Shown here: in pieces, positions 21,880-34,171 of the stretch
Position numbering within the stretch: position 1 is the stretch's first letter
Layout: each line of letters opens with the position of its first letter
Assembly (NCBI RefSeq): GCF_008831285.2
Contig: NC_045138.2
Span: 1,933,143-1,997,142 of the forward strand
Origin: Nymphaea colorata
Taxonomy: Eukaryota > Streptophyta > Magnoliopsida > Nymphaeales > Nymphaeaceae
DNA: 64,000 nucleotides
Direction: 5' to 3'
Notes under the pieces: generated by a model
Database searches by the model: none
The model's input: only the letters and a program-made list of their open reading frames with translations
What the model was told of the DNA's origin: nothing
Translations under genes and position numbers: made by a program

Positions 21880-24330
21880 CTCTCAGGTCTGTAATATGTA
21901 TTTCTTTATCTCCGACTTGTGAATCTTGTTAGAAATGCCAATGTTGTAATACACGAAGGGAAATGATGTTCATGAGTTACCATTATCTCATTTGTAAATG
22001 GTTGACTGGCAAGTATGCAGAGATTCAGAAGGTAAGCACAACATGCATGCAGATACTCAGAAGGTAAGCACAACATGCATGTATTCTTGCATATTTAATG
22101 GCCAGTTAACTGCTAGTACTTGAAGATCGTGTGTAGACTGCGAAAAACGCTGAAGCAAGTTGGCGTTACTGCCCTGCTGCTGCCTGTCAAAGATGAATGA
22201 AGTGCCAATGCAGCTATTTTTTTGATGCCGTGCGTCTTCCATCTTTGATGTGACAGCAGTATCTTGGCTCCCTTATAATTGTATCTGCAATGTGAATTTC
22301 CTTCACCGTTTGATGCTTTTCAATATACATGGCAGTCTGCACAATTCAATCTGGAGCTAGTCGGTGGTCGATGGGTAACTTGGTATCTCAGCCGTTTACC
22401 CTTCTAAACTTGGGAATTAAGTTGTTGTATACTCACAATGGCGAGGAATGAACGAGGGGTAGCCTTAAAGCTTTGAATTAAGCGACAACTTTGTAAACTT
22501 AGAATTTGTCATTTCCCCCATTTTTGTTGTTTATAAAATAGTTGATTATTACCAGAATTATGCCGCTAATCTGGTTTTCCTTACGCGTTCTTTGGATCGT
22601 TCATCAATGACGACAATATTTTGATGCTTGCAGAAAGTCGACGTCTTTGAACCGATTCCTCCATGTCAGGTTATCAACAATATTCTCGAATTATGTTTCA
22701 ATTAGAAGATTTCTCAGCGCTCTTTCACGTTCAGGAAGAAAAGAAAAAATGGCTGCCCGTTCGTTCGCCTCCATTACTAACTGCACAGGGTGGAGTTGTC
22801 AGATGGGTCTAGGATTGTCGGCCTACATCGGTGGGGCGGACGCCAAGTCATATGTCACGTTTTCACTTGACGGTGAGAAACTTTCTTGACAGATAATCTG
22901 TTTAAGCAAAGGCGAGAAGAAAGTTCCATCTGATCTGTGCGAAACTAGCAGAGTTCCTTGAGCAAACTTTTGCCAAATCTAAACGCAAGTTTCTAATTGT
23001 GTTCAAACTGGGTGCCTTTTCCCCTCCAGATCCTTTTGCACGGAACGGAATTGTAAAGGCTATTTTTATAAAGTAAACTAGGTCTGTCATGCCCATGACA
23101 ATTACCGGCACTTCCCCAAGAATCACTTCCATGTTCTCCTGACACCCTTCTAAGGCCTTCCTGTCACAACCTTTTCCGGTTCAGTCTCTTTTGTGACCGA
23201 AACAAATCTCTGGGTATTGGGTCTTCTATTGTTTTAGGCTTCTCTTCACCAGTTTTAATGTGATGGATGCTGCTTGTCATTTTTGCTGGATTCCAATCTT
23301 GTCGATGGCACACTATTATGGAAAAAAAAGGAAACATACAGGAGAGTGAGAGATCCAAAAAGAAAAAGGAAAAACAACGGTGTCAAGCCTTTTAAAGGGA
23401 TAATGTATCCAACGGAAGATCAAATGAATGGTTTGGATTTAAACGAGCCCATGATCGTAATTAACACATGATGGCGAACTAAATACATTAGTCTCAGCAT
23501 ATGAAACGTGTCGTCACCAACTCTCTTTCTCTCTCCCTAGAAGAGGCAAATGGGATGTTTTCAACAAATAATCGGTCGACGTAAAGACAACTAAACAGAA
23601 ATAAGCATGGAGACAAGAAGAATGATCAACTGGCCGAGTATCAGAGAAGATTTCATTACAAACATGATACAGAAGGAGAGAATAATACATATAAGGCGGG
23701 CGGTTATCAACTGTGCACGAGGTAAGGGATGAAAAAGAAGCAATTTTATCTTCCAGAAAGAGAATGAGAAGATGCCCTTTAAGAAGAAAGTGAGAACGAA
23801 GTCGAACGGCAGACAGGGCTATGAAGGAACCTGATCTGTCTATCTTTAATGGTTGTGCAGAGCTTAATTGTTACCCGTCCATGACTGCATATTCTAGTAT
23901 GGACTACAGGCTATCTTTCCAAAGAAAGCTCAGAGTCATTTATGATGTATGAATGAACGCTTGCTTTAGATGTTGGAAAAGAATGCCTTAATGCCAACCT
24001 TCCATACGACTATGCATTGCAGAAGACTATATGCTGCCTGGGAATTGACGATGAGAAACAGCAGATCACCACCACCACCGGCGGTGGTGGGGAGAGCAGA
24101 TGTAAAGAAGAGGCTACTAATGGTGAGATTCGTTCTTGGCAACTCTGCATCCTTGCCTTTTCAATGGCTTCGGGCGGGCAAGTCACGGTGGCCCGATCCT
24201 TCTCTCAGTTTTTCTCCGTCTTCCTGGTTTTTAGCCACTGAAAGAATCATGGCAAGAGCCTAGGTATTTTTTAGACCTACACAGGAACCTCTACAAACTT
24301 TTAAGGCCATGTTCGGTCTGATCATTTTAA
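21880..24330. other. 3' flank of HDC1 and intergenic DNA, no gene recognised
   Basis: After the HDC1 stop there is AT-rich sequence with the 32-bp duplication. Open frames at 22647-22889 and 23970-24263 show no domain I recognise and no splice-linked continuation. The polyadenylation site of HDC1 could not be fixed. Confidence 0.55.
22018..22081 (+). repeat. 32-bp tandem duplication downstream of HDC1
   Basis: Two adjacent copies (22018-22049 and 22050-22081) of a unit containing CAGAAGGTAAGCACAACATG, differing at two positions. It lies about 140 bp after the stop codon, possibly in the 3' untranslated region. Confidence 0.8.
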
Positions 24331-24359
24331 GATCTGGGGTCGCGTTTGATGGGTTAAGC

Positions 24360-24604
24360 GCGACCCTTGCATCTCTCCCTCTCTCGTAAGAGGGGTTCGA
24401 AGCCCTTCCTCTCCGGCCAGCCGGAAAAGAGGGCTTCGAAGCTCTATCCCGCCGGCAATGAAGATCCTTTTTCAAGCAATAATAGAGGGCTTCGAAGCCC
24501 TTTCCGCTTACAGGTGCAGCAAGCCCTCCCCTGCCAGCCGGAAAAGAGGACGTTGAAGTCATCTCCGGTCTGCCAGAAAAAGAGGTCTCCAGCCGTCTGT
24601 GTGT

Positions 24605-24656
<52 letters not shown>

Positions 24657-24660
24657 CCTG
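24360..24660. repeat. Repeat cluster with GGCTTCGAAGCC palindromes and (GA)n tract
   Basis: GC-rich block in which the pattern GGAAAAGAGGGCTTCGAAGC or close variants recurs about four times (near 24391, 24427, 24484 and 24540), each around a self-complementary TTCGAA core. A (GA)n tract of about 50 bp follows at 24606-24655. Open frames exist on both strands, as expected for GC-rich repeats; none resembles a protein I know. Possibly the inside of a non-autonomous transposon whose ends I could not define. Confidence 0.6.
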
Positions 24661-25344
24661 CCAGACGACGCCGGCGGGGATCGTCGTCCACCCGACCTGA
24701 GAACTGAGGATTTCTTGCCAGGTCCGCGGTTGTCGAATCAGGCGCTTGATAGGCCCGTAGATCAAAAGAAACGAAGGGTTTCAAAAGTTCCGAAAATCTG
24801 CGGGGCCTATGTCCCCATTTGGCTTCCTGGTAAGGCGGTAACTCCATTGTACGAATCCCTTTTCTTACGGAAATCGTTCTTTGGAAAGGTCATGTTTCCT
24901 CCCTTTTGTTGTTTTGCTCTCATGTCATTCTTTTTTGTACGTAAGTTGTTTTGCTCTCATGTCATTCTTTTTTCTTACGTAAATAATTATTTGGAGAGTT
25001 GCGTTCTTTTCCAGTGATCCTTGGTCATCGTTTCTCTGTTGCTTTGCGAAATTATTGCATTTTCTGTTTCTTTTACATTGATGCATGACACTTTACTAAA
25101 ATAAGCATCATTCTTAATGTTCAATTTTTCTTTGCTTTTTTTCCCGCCTCTCTCTCTCTCTCTCTCTGTTACAGTTGAACTGGTACATGTATATAACGAA
25201 AGACATTTTTTTCATTAGAAATGTTCCATGCCAACATTCAAACAAATATTTCAAAATCTCTTGAAAATGCAACTAAAATGGTTATGAACTTAGAATCAAA
25301 GGAATCCCTCAGAATCATGGAGCTGCAGGCGTGTCCTGTCTTCT

Positions 25345-27498
25345 CTAGTGATTGTTCTTAAAGGAAATAGCATGCTTGAGGCTGTTTCCCAGACCAGCTA
25401 GTGAGCCCATACCTGCAACTAAGGAGACGGCCAAGGTGACCATGCTCAAAGCCTGCAACCTGTACCACTGGGACGTCCCCTTCGCGATATTCTCCCGTCT
25501 CATGTACATTGATACCGGGAACTTCACCGTCAATGGCCAAAAAATGACCGCTCCGAGCAATCCCATGATTGCATTGAAAAATGGCATGACCATGGCAAGA
25601 ACTGTTATATACGCAACAAACAGTGTGCGGAAGACCAGCCTTCCCGGCGAAATCGTCACCGTGGTTTGTGTGCGTGGCAAACGGAACTCGAAAGCAGTGC
25701 TTGTGCTAGGCCATGCTCTTGCTATCAAACTCTCGAACAGTGCGAACGCTGGCTGCGCAAATACCTGCGGGTAACCGTCTGTTATAATATTTCTTCTTCA
25801 AAACTTTCCTTCATGATGTGTCAGTGGCATGAAATTTGTGATTTGTATAAGCAATTCCGAAAGTCAGGACAAAGAATCATTCTTTTCGTCAAACAGAGCA
25901 ACAAAGAAAAGTCTCTGCCTCACAGAGCCTCAATAGAACTGAATTCAACCTTTTGTCAACTCTATTTACAGGTAAAATTACTGCCATGACGAGGAATTCT
26001 TTAGTACTGTCAATTCAGGGAAATGACTGGTGTCCAGAGATGCTGCTCATTGGTTAGATAGTACAGAACCACGTCGGCTAAGTTTAAATTCTTCTATATA
26101 GCAACGAAAATAGGTGAAATCTTTACCTGATAAGCACCAATAAGATGGATGACGATGCAGAGGTTGCCGATGTCAACTAGCCAGAATGGTCCGTAGGATT
26201 GGAAGCCGGTGAGAAAGTTTCTTGGAGACGAGTTTCCGAAGGCAGCATAGCCTATGCAGCCCAGAGATAGATTAAACAGTGCAGTTATTGCTATCCCGTA
26301 GAGGCTTGCTCTCTTCATGGTTCGAGTCTCAGGTGGGGGTGATTTCAGCGTATCCTACATCCAAGAAAAACTTTCCTTCATTTTATGAAAGTAACCTTAT
26401 GTAAGAATTAAGGTCAAAGAGAAACAGGGCTCTCGTATAAGCTGCACATAGATGGGTGCTGCTTAAACTTGATGTCCATTTCCTGAAGATTTACACTACA
26501 CAAGCTTGGAAATAATGATGAAACTTGACATGGTGAAAGTCCTTTATTACTGTCTTCATCCGGGTTAACTTGAATCCAGAGCATCAAGGTGGATAGTCAA
26601 GTTGATAATCCACCTCTGCCTTATTAACTTTTACCATGCAGGTTACCAAAAAATCTGACATATTATCTCCAACTGATATATAACAATCCTACAATACGTC
26701 CTTATAGTTTCGCTCAAGCAAACCTGTTGCTCATGGCTCAGCCCACTGGCAACAAATAATCAAGCACAAATTAGGTCACGAGCTAAACTGACCTCACTCA
26801 CTATCTGCAAAGTCTTATTGGTATGTGCTTCTACTCCTATTGATTTGTTTATTCATTATTCGATCATGGCTGCAGAGGTTCTGCCAGGGTTGGATCTGTT
26901 TGGTTCTAGCCAGAATTCAATTTTCTTAGCTTCAGTCCAATTATCTACAATTGCAGAACCCAATTACAGCCTAAACTTCTTTGCTTGTAGGTGACATTTT
27001 AACGGCTGATTATATGTCTTTGTAACTTCTTTCCTGTAATGAAGATGGAAGAAATCAGCAGGATGTAAAAAATACCTGTATTTCAATCAGCAGAGGAGCA
27101 ATACAGTATGCAAAAGCAATGTTTCCCAAGGCTTGGAAGGCATCCCATGTCCTCGATTCTAAAGTTACACCGTCGAAAATCCCAGCTCCAGTTAGAGTTC
27201 CTTTGATCCTGCCGTCGGCTATGAGCTTGCCAATGCAAAGGCCAAGGCCAATGAAGGAGTATGCGAATGACATGGCTGCTGCTATAACTGATATTACTGT
27301 GATCTTCCCCAGGTTAGGAAGTTGAGCCAGTATAACCTCAAGCACCCCAAAACCTATCATGTAGAAGTTCTCCGATTCACGGCAATCTGCTTCTTCGCCA
27401 TATTTGCGAAAGCAGCTGGCTTGCCTCACCGCCCTGTTTGCAACTCAAGAAAAACATGGTATTCATATTAGTTTGTCCCCATAATTAGACGTACAAAT

Positions 27499-27542
<44 letters not shown>

Positions 27543-29748
27543 GAAGGAAGGAATGACATATACACTTACATCAAACAAGCAACTGTTGTGACAGTGTATC
27601 CAATCATGGTTCCCCAAAGATTTGCATGCTGTGCAACTACACATAGTATTGTATGCTTTCTCCCTGCCAATCCAATAGAAGGAAGAAAACCGTGTTTCTT
27701 CTTTAGTAAAAGAAACCATTAATGCCTAGTGGAAATAAAGTTTTTTTACTCCGGGAAATTTGGTCGCTTTTGAAATTGAACCTAATTTGAAGAGCGTAGT
27801 TGTTCTTTTAGTTATAAAAGATACATAAGGTATCTTGCAAAAAATGTAATAAAAGAAACCATTAATGCCTAGAGGAAATGAAGGGTTTTTACTCCGGGAA
27901 ATTTGGTCGCTTTTGAAATTGAACCTAATTTGAAGAGCGTAGTTGTTCTTTTAGTTATAAAAGATACATAACATATCTTGCCAAAAATGTAACGTTTTAG
28001 CTATTCAAAGGACTTAAAGAGAAATCAAATTCGTATATCCCCTCGAGAGAGGAAAAGATGGTAGAAGAGTAAAGAAGGGATAAGAGAAAAAAGAAGAATG
28101 TGATAATTCCCACCATGAAGACTTCATCTCAGGCACAAAAGAGATTATTTTGATGGGTTGGATGTGATTTTGAAGAGTGAAGAGCAAAGCCCCATCCTAA
28201 CGGAAGAGGAAGTTTGCCTTCTCGTGGCATCTCTAGAATGAGTTTTGCAAAACCCTTGAGATAAGTTTATTAACTTTGCTCATTGCTAAAGATATGTGCT
28301 ATTTTAGGTTCCCGACAAAGTTTGCTTGGGGGTTAGGCCCCTTGCCTTTATTAAACGAAAAATTAAGTGAGTCTTTTCTTACATTTATAGGTTAAGATAA
28401 TTTAATGGTGAAAATATTTTGAGTTCTCCGTTGATTATTTACTCCCATTTATACACTTCTTCTAGTTGAGTTTCTTTTGGCTGATAAAGTTGATACGACA
28501 GCTATTCTGAAGTGCATATAATTTATTTGTCGGTTTGCCTTTGAGAAATTTCTAAAAAATAAACGATGGGTAGTACGATTCCTTTTCAAGTGCACCCCAT
28601 CATCAATATAATTGTGAAAATGGATTGTGCAAGCAAAGGCGTAACAAACTTCATCAGATTTGTGTGATACTATGGAGAGATGCTGTGTTTGAAACCGTTC
28701 TAAAAGACGTTACTTTGACTCACAATGGAAAGAATATTCCTCGTAAACGATAAAAAAGGAGGACGAAAAGACTTTGTTTATAACAAATGAAGTTATAGAT
28801 GAAGGCAATTTTCAGAAGATAGTTGAAGCATCATTGTTAAAAAAAGGTTTCAGACATGTTAAAGAATTCGTGTAATTATATATCACAAGGCCGCGGTAAA
28901 TGAAATTTCAATTAGCAAGAACATGTCAAAAGATACGTGTAAAAGTTTTACTTTAATAAGTGTCGACGTTATAGTTAGGAGTTTAGAACAAAATGTAATG
29001 ACAATAAAAAACATGTGAACTATGTAGAGGAAAGGAAAATATCACCTACACTCTTTCTTGCAGGTAATGGTGTTGAAAGCAAATCACATAGATACATGTG
29101 CAAGCAAATGTATATACGGAAAGAGGGAAGCATTTGTAGAATTTATATCTTATGGTAATTAAGATAAATATTTCCCTACATTTATTGATGATTATAATAT
29201 ATAACATGAACATATTCTTTGAAAGAGAAATATAAACTATGTAAAGTGTTTAAAGAGTTCGAAATGATTTTAGATATATCTTTGAGTAAATTTAAAAAGG
29301 AAAACAAAAACAAAAAGAGATGGAAGAAATGGGTACCTAGGATTGCATCCACAGCTTCCACGTAATTGGAGTTTCTTCTGTCATGGTACCTGTAGCAGTC
29401 ACAGAGGAGGGTAGCTGTGTAATAGGTGACCCAGGCAAAAGCCAGGAGCACGGCAGGGCCGACGACCCAGCCCAGTTGAGCCACACTCCATGGCAGTGCA
29501 AGCACCCCTGAACCTATCACTGCCGTTATTATGTGAGTAGTTGCTGTCCACACCGTCCCTGTCACATACCCACTCAAATTAGGCTTCATCTTACAGAACT
29601 AAAGGAGGAAAAGAATAAGAACCCATACAATCATGATTTTAGAAAGAGAGGGAGAGAGTACATGAAAAAAGTACATACAATTGAGAGAGAGAGAGAGAGA
29701 TTTAAAGTACCAAAGGAAAAGCTAGAAGAAACCATGCAAACATGTTTA

Positions 29749-29794
<46 letters not shown>

Positions 29795-30470
29795 ACATGG
29801 AAACAAGCGACTTTACAAGGACAACACCATGAAAAAACTTGAGCAACATTTTCTATGCTGGTACTTGGATTTGTGGTCATGTAACTAAGCTAGATCATTA
29901 TAGTTGTATTAAAGTTGTTTCCAACAACCGGACTTGGTGCCACACATGAGTAGATGAGTGTGCCTTAAAAAGGGCAGATTATCATGTCATACCTTAGGAT
30001 GTTTGGTTCCATATCTAAGAATGTGAGGAATCTTGGAGGATTTATGAAGAGTGTCATTAAGCGATTGGCTATCAAGGTTCTTAAGAGGGTAGGTTGTGGC
30101 ATCTGCAAAACCAGGAGCAAAAGCCTAATGTAAGAGTGAGACGGGTTGTTACAGCTAAACACTGAACACGTGTTGTTATGAACAAGCTGAGTCTTGGCGC
30201 TAGTAGAAACCAACTCATGATACTACAATTTGAACACCCATTTTTTAATGTGGAGAGTCAAGGTTTGAGACGCCAGATCAGCTTTGGCACTCTCCAAGTA
30301 ACAAGGTGAAAGCTTAAAAGAATGTAAACTTCATGCAAAGACTACTACCTTCACAATGAACATTTCATTTCATTGCACTCATATGGAGCATACCTTGATG
30401 GAGATAAGAGAGACTTACCAATTCTAACATGGTCATCACCTTCTTGCAGTTCACCTTCTTCAATGTTCAT
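25345..30470 (-). CDS. AAP: AAP-type amino acid permease, copy A (457 aa)
   Basis: Coding exons on the minus strand: 30470-30419, 29558-29337, 27663-27570, 27433-27076, 26354-26127, 25764-25345. All borders are GT/AG and phases close (1374 nt with stop). The product has the plant AAP signature TGTVWTATTHIITAVIGSGV near residue 20, then PWSVAQLGW, FVTYYT-like AWVTYYT, GYAAFGNSSP, LIGAYQ and PFFNAIMGLLGA, with hydrophobic segments throughout as in the 11-helix Aa_trans family. AAPs are plasma-membrane proton/amino-acid symporters moving neutral and acidic amino acids into cells, often in phloem loading. The N-terminal tail is very short (17 codons before the first helix). Compared with copy B it lacks four residues in the loop after CDCYR and three at the C-terminus. 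Substrate and tissue cannot be told from sequence. Confidence 0.92.
27499..27538 (+). repeat. (GA)n microsatellite in AAP copy A intron 3
   Basis: About 40 bp of GA repeats between exon 3 and exon 4. Another GT/GA tract is at 29750-29792 in intron 1. Confidence 0.88.
27707..27992. repeat. 143-bp tandem duplication in AAP copy A intron 2
   Basis: Two adjacent copies (27707-27849, 27850-27992) that are nearly identical, beginning TAAAAGAAACCATTAATGCC. The start of the unit also resembles copy B intron sequence at 42098-42125, so the repeat arose from native intron DNA after the gene duplication. Confidence 0.88.
28000..29330. other. Extra DNA in AAP copy A intron 2, no gene seen
   Basis: Intron 2 of copy A is about 1.67 kb against about 0.36 kb in copy B. 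The excess, beyond the 143-bp repeat, is AT-rich with no coding motif or clear transposon ends. Confidence 0.6.
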
Positions 30471-30570
30471 TGGATGTACATTATTCATTATCAATGCATC
30501 ACACACACTTTATCTTTTGCTATCTCTCTATAATTCCTTATGCATTGTGAATAAAGAAAATTAAGCAGGA

Positions 30571-30577
30571 TTTATAA
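30571..30577 (-). promoter_or_regulatory. TATA box of AAP copy A
   Basis: Minus strand GTTATAAATCCTGCTT is shared almost exactly with copy B, 100 bp upstream of the start codon, which supports the ATG at 30470. Just upstream, 30600-30640 matches the same place in copy B (CTCTCCATTGGGAAG on the + strand). Confidence 0.7.
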
Positions 30578-30624
30578 CCATGCTGCTACAATTTTTGCAA
30601 AAAATGCTTCATGAGTAGGAGCAT

Positions 30625-31640
30625 GCTCTCCATTGGGAAGTATTAAAAGTCTTATTATTTCTCAAAACATTAAGGAAGGGTATCCACCTAATGAAGGAAG
30701 CAAGAAATTTTGAGGAGACGGTCACAAATATAGTGCAGATGAAGATGGCAACAAGAGCAACAGTCAAGTTAATTATGTAAATGAGATATCTACTACCATA
30801 GATGAAACTATTGTTGCAAGTAAAGATGGTAAGAGTGGTGGTCACACATGGCAACAATAAGTTCAATTTTTTTATGACAAAAATACAATAAATGGCATGA
30901 AACATTCTAGAAAGATGTGATACTTACAACTAAACAGGAAGGTGTGTCCCTAATGAAGAAGGGTGTCTTAAGGCAGATTTCTTGCTTTAAAATCCTAGAA
31001 ATGAGTTTGTTTGTAAATCCATCAGATTTCCTTAGTTTTAAAACAATTTTTCACTGAAATTTTTGACTTTCTTCTGAATCAAAGTTGTGGTGCCTTTTCT
31101 AGTCGATTTAAGTTTCATCTTGAGTTAAACCACATAATTGTATTTTCTTCTTTTCTTCTAATCACTTCACTTTTCTTTAACATCAAGGGGAACAGTTATA
31201 TAATTTTTCGATTGATTTACAAATGCTAGCATTTCCAAAATTTGGGCTGTGACATATGCCTTAACACATCTTTCTTTATTAGTGGCAATACTTTATGATA
31301 AACATTTATTTTCTACCTGATTTCATACCATTTATTGTTTTATTATCATGAAATATATGAGCTATCCTTGCTATTTATAACCTTTTTATCATGATAGTTG
31401 TAGCCACTTTTTCTTTTTTCTACCTTCATTTACAATGGTGGTTCTATCTCCAAAAGTAGGCAAGTGATTTGAGTAATTATCTTTGCTGTTACTTTTCTTT
31501 CTACGTTTATTAGCAAAGGCAGTTCACTTATTTGAATGACCATCTTCTCAAGATTTTCCTTGCTTTCATTGGTGGAGTTTCATTCTTCAATGTTTTTAGA
31601 AATATTAAAACAATTAATACTCTTTTGAGCCTCTCCTATA
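30625..31640. repeat. Diverged long inverted repeat upstream of AAP copy A
   Basis: The arm 30640-30900 read in reverse complement resembles 31370-31620 on the + strand over about 240 bp (for example CTCAAAATTTCTTGCTTCCT against CTCAAGATTTTCCTTGCTTT, then TTAGGTGGA against TTGGTGGAG). The spacer is about 470 bp. Identity looks moderate, so the arms are old. It lies in the presumed promoter region of copy A. Confidence 0.6.
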
Positions 31641-31699
31641 GGCCGAGTTTGAATAAGAAAATGAAACTGGTCCTTAGTAAAAATTTAAGATTTATATTG

Positions 31700-33060
31700 G
31701 TAAGATCAAATGTGGAATTTGGTTATAAATAGTCTATTGATCATCAGTTCATGAGTATAGTGAAAATCAATTTGAAAGTGCTTCGACTTGTTATAAAGCA
31801 CAAGTTTTGCAATCATATGGAGGACACTAATGTTGTTATCACAAAATAGAATTAGAATTGTGTTGACTCATATTCCAATATCCTTTAACAAAAATTGGTT
31901 TTGATTTAATTCAATAGCTCTTGATGCCATTGCACAATCTTTTGCACTTCAACTTTGATTTTATCACATATTTTTGCTTCTAATTAATGATTCAAGACAT
32001 ACAATTTGCATGCACCAAGAAAGTTGCAAAAAATTGGTTGTGGATATGTGTCTCATGACATCCAGCCCAATATGAATAAGAGAATGTACTTAGTTTCAAA
32101 GTACTTTAGATGTAATATGAAGTCCCATATCAATCTTGCGTTTGATATCCTAAGTATTTCCTCAATAGCTTGATAATGACTTTGAATAGGTTGATACATA
32201 AATTAGTCACATACTTGAGAACTAAGAGATTTCTGGTTGAGTGACGGTGAGATATTATAACAAGCCAATGTCTTTTTTATATAAAGTATGATCATTAAAC
32301 AATTTGTCCTATTGAACTTGAACTCCTATATTTGAACTTGTAATGGGGTTGGATGACTTGCAATCTGCCATTTAAACTTTTTCAAGAACTTTCTTACCAT
32401 ATTTGACTTGACATACGAAAACATTTGCATGGTTACAAGAAGCTTCAATACGTAGAAAATATTCGAGTTTGCCAAAATGTTGATGGGAAACTCTAGGCAA
32501 AGTTTGTCAATCAACATTTTCAAGGTTGAAGAATAATTTCAAATTAAAATCATATCATCAACATATACGAGAAAAATGCCTTGATAAGATGAAAAACATA
32601 GATAGCAAACTTATAATGGCCCACAAGCTTGGAACTAAATTCAGCCTACTTAACACAAGCCTTAGAAGAATGTGCACCTTAATTTAATAATCGTGTTCAA
32701 TTTTGAGAGCATCCTCATATCCTAATGGTTGGCTCATCTAAACTTCTTGGCTCATCTAAACTTCTCCTTGAATGGTGATGAAAAAATGCATTCTTATACA
32801 AGCTGTTTTATATCCCATTTGTAAATCACAAAACTGAAAAACAACACAAATATTAACATGATGTATAATTAATGAAAAATGTCATGAAAATATAGTCCTT
32901 TTTCGTTGAAAACTTGAGCAACAAGGTGGGCTTTTAACTTATCAAGATATCCTTCATATTTTAACTTAGCTTTGAAGACCCATTAATGATCATATAACAT
33001 TTTTCTTAAAATAATAGAAATGAGTATACAAATGTTAATTTTCGGAAGAGCCTTTATTTC
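31700..33060 (-). mobile_element. Relic of a second Ty1/copia element (RT and RNase H region)
   Basis: On the minus strand a heavily mutated pol can be followed. The RT box FLVYVDDMI lies at 32548-32575 (YVDDM codons 32565-32551) and the RNase H motif FCDN at about 31835-31845. The order RT then RNase H along the minus strand is as in copia. No long frame survives. It is unrelated by position to the element at 1-3952, and its LTRs were not found. Confidence 0.72.
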
Positions 33061-34100
33061 ATTGACTGTAACACTCTTCCGTCTAGGATGTAGATATTAT
33101 GAGTAGCTAGATAGACTAGGTTGTCAATTAAATGTTTTGGTCTATAAATTTGAGTATTGTTAGGATAGTTGTTTGCATCCCCAAAAATTTCAGTTGGTTT
33201 TGGGATGCTTCAGAAAAATGAGTTTTTATTTTGAAAATGATAAAAGAAAAGGACTCGCCTGTTGGTACGATGATCGACCGTTCCCGGTGCCTTTACTAGG
33301 GGTAATCAACCTGAGGGCTATGTTTATTATCGATGCATTTCACTTTGGCTTGAACATCTTTTCCATTCTATATGCAGTGTAGAAAAATGTTAAAAGTTTG
33401 ATGTTTCAAACTTTTGAAAAGGTTCTTGAAGAATCATTTGAGAATGTGAAATATTTTAGGGAAAACTACAATTAGAAAGTATTTGTAAAAATCATTTGGA
33501 AAGCTTGTGAAATAATTTTGAAGTCATTTTATTGTTCTCTTAAGACTTTAAGTATGTTTGAGATTTTGCTCCAATTCGACTACTACTTGACTAGAGCTCC
33601 ATCTCATCTTGTTTAAATTTTTTTGGAAATGTGCTTATGATTATAAGTTGTATTAAGTGAGGGTGAATGCATGAATCCATTGATCCTATATGATTGTAAA
33701 GGAAAATCATTCATTCCTACCATAACATTCATCTAAGGGCATTTTTAACATAACATACATCTAAGATTTTTGTTTTGATAACTATCGTATATAAAAAGGA
33801 AAAGTTTTTGAAAATGGATTAGGGTTATAGACCATCAAGTATGAATCCAATATTTGGGACATTACTTGATTTTTTGTCTTAATGAAGTCGGTAAGTAAAA
33901 GACCATGAGAAAATGTTTTAGAATAATGAAAGAAATGCAATATTCTTATAAAAAGAAAGAGAGAGAAATAGAGAAAGAGAGAATGAGATTTCAAAGATCA
34001 CTAAATGGAAGATTTGAAACAAGAAGAAATATATATTCTTTATATGTATGTATAAATGTTTGTATAAGCTTTCAAAAATGAAGTTTAACTTAAAATAGAA
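33060..34100. other. Intergenic AT-rich DNA, nothing recognised
   Basis: No coding motif, RNA gene or clear element end was seen. An unrecognised 69-codon frame at 33173-33382 looks incidental. Confidence 0.5.
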
Positions 34101-34116
34101 AGGGAAAGAAAAAAAA

Positions 34117-34117
<1 letters not shown>

Positions 34118-34167
<50 letters not shown>
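34118..34167. repeat. (AT)n microsatellite
   Basis: About 48 bp of AT dinucleotides between the copia relic and the candidate LTR; open frames of Tyr/Ile across it are artefacts. Confidence 0.9.

Positions 34168-34171
<4 letters not shown>

Noticed and set aside
24260..25017. Frames of 195 and 216 codons overlapping on opposite strands
   Set aside because: GC-rich repeats and a GA tract explain them; no domain or splice context.
25352..25774. 140-codon + strand frame opposite the last AAP exon (similarly 38480-38797 and 40779-41087)
   Set aside because: Antisense shadow of a well-supported permease exon.
29182..29589. Start of AAP copy A at the Met at 29589
   Set aside because: The frame through MKPNLSGYVTG runs through intron sequence; splicing exon 1 (30470-30419) to GG at 29558 gives the family sequence and the matching copy B structure.
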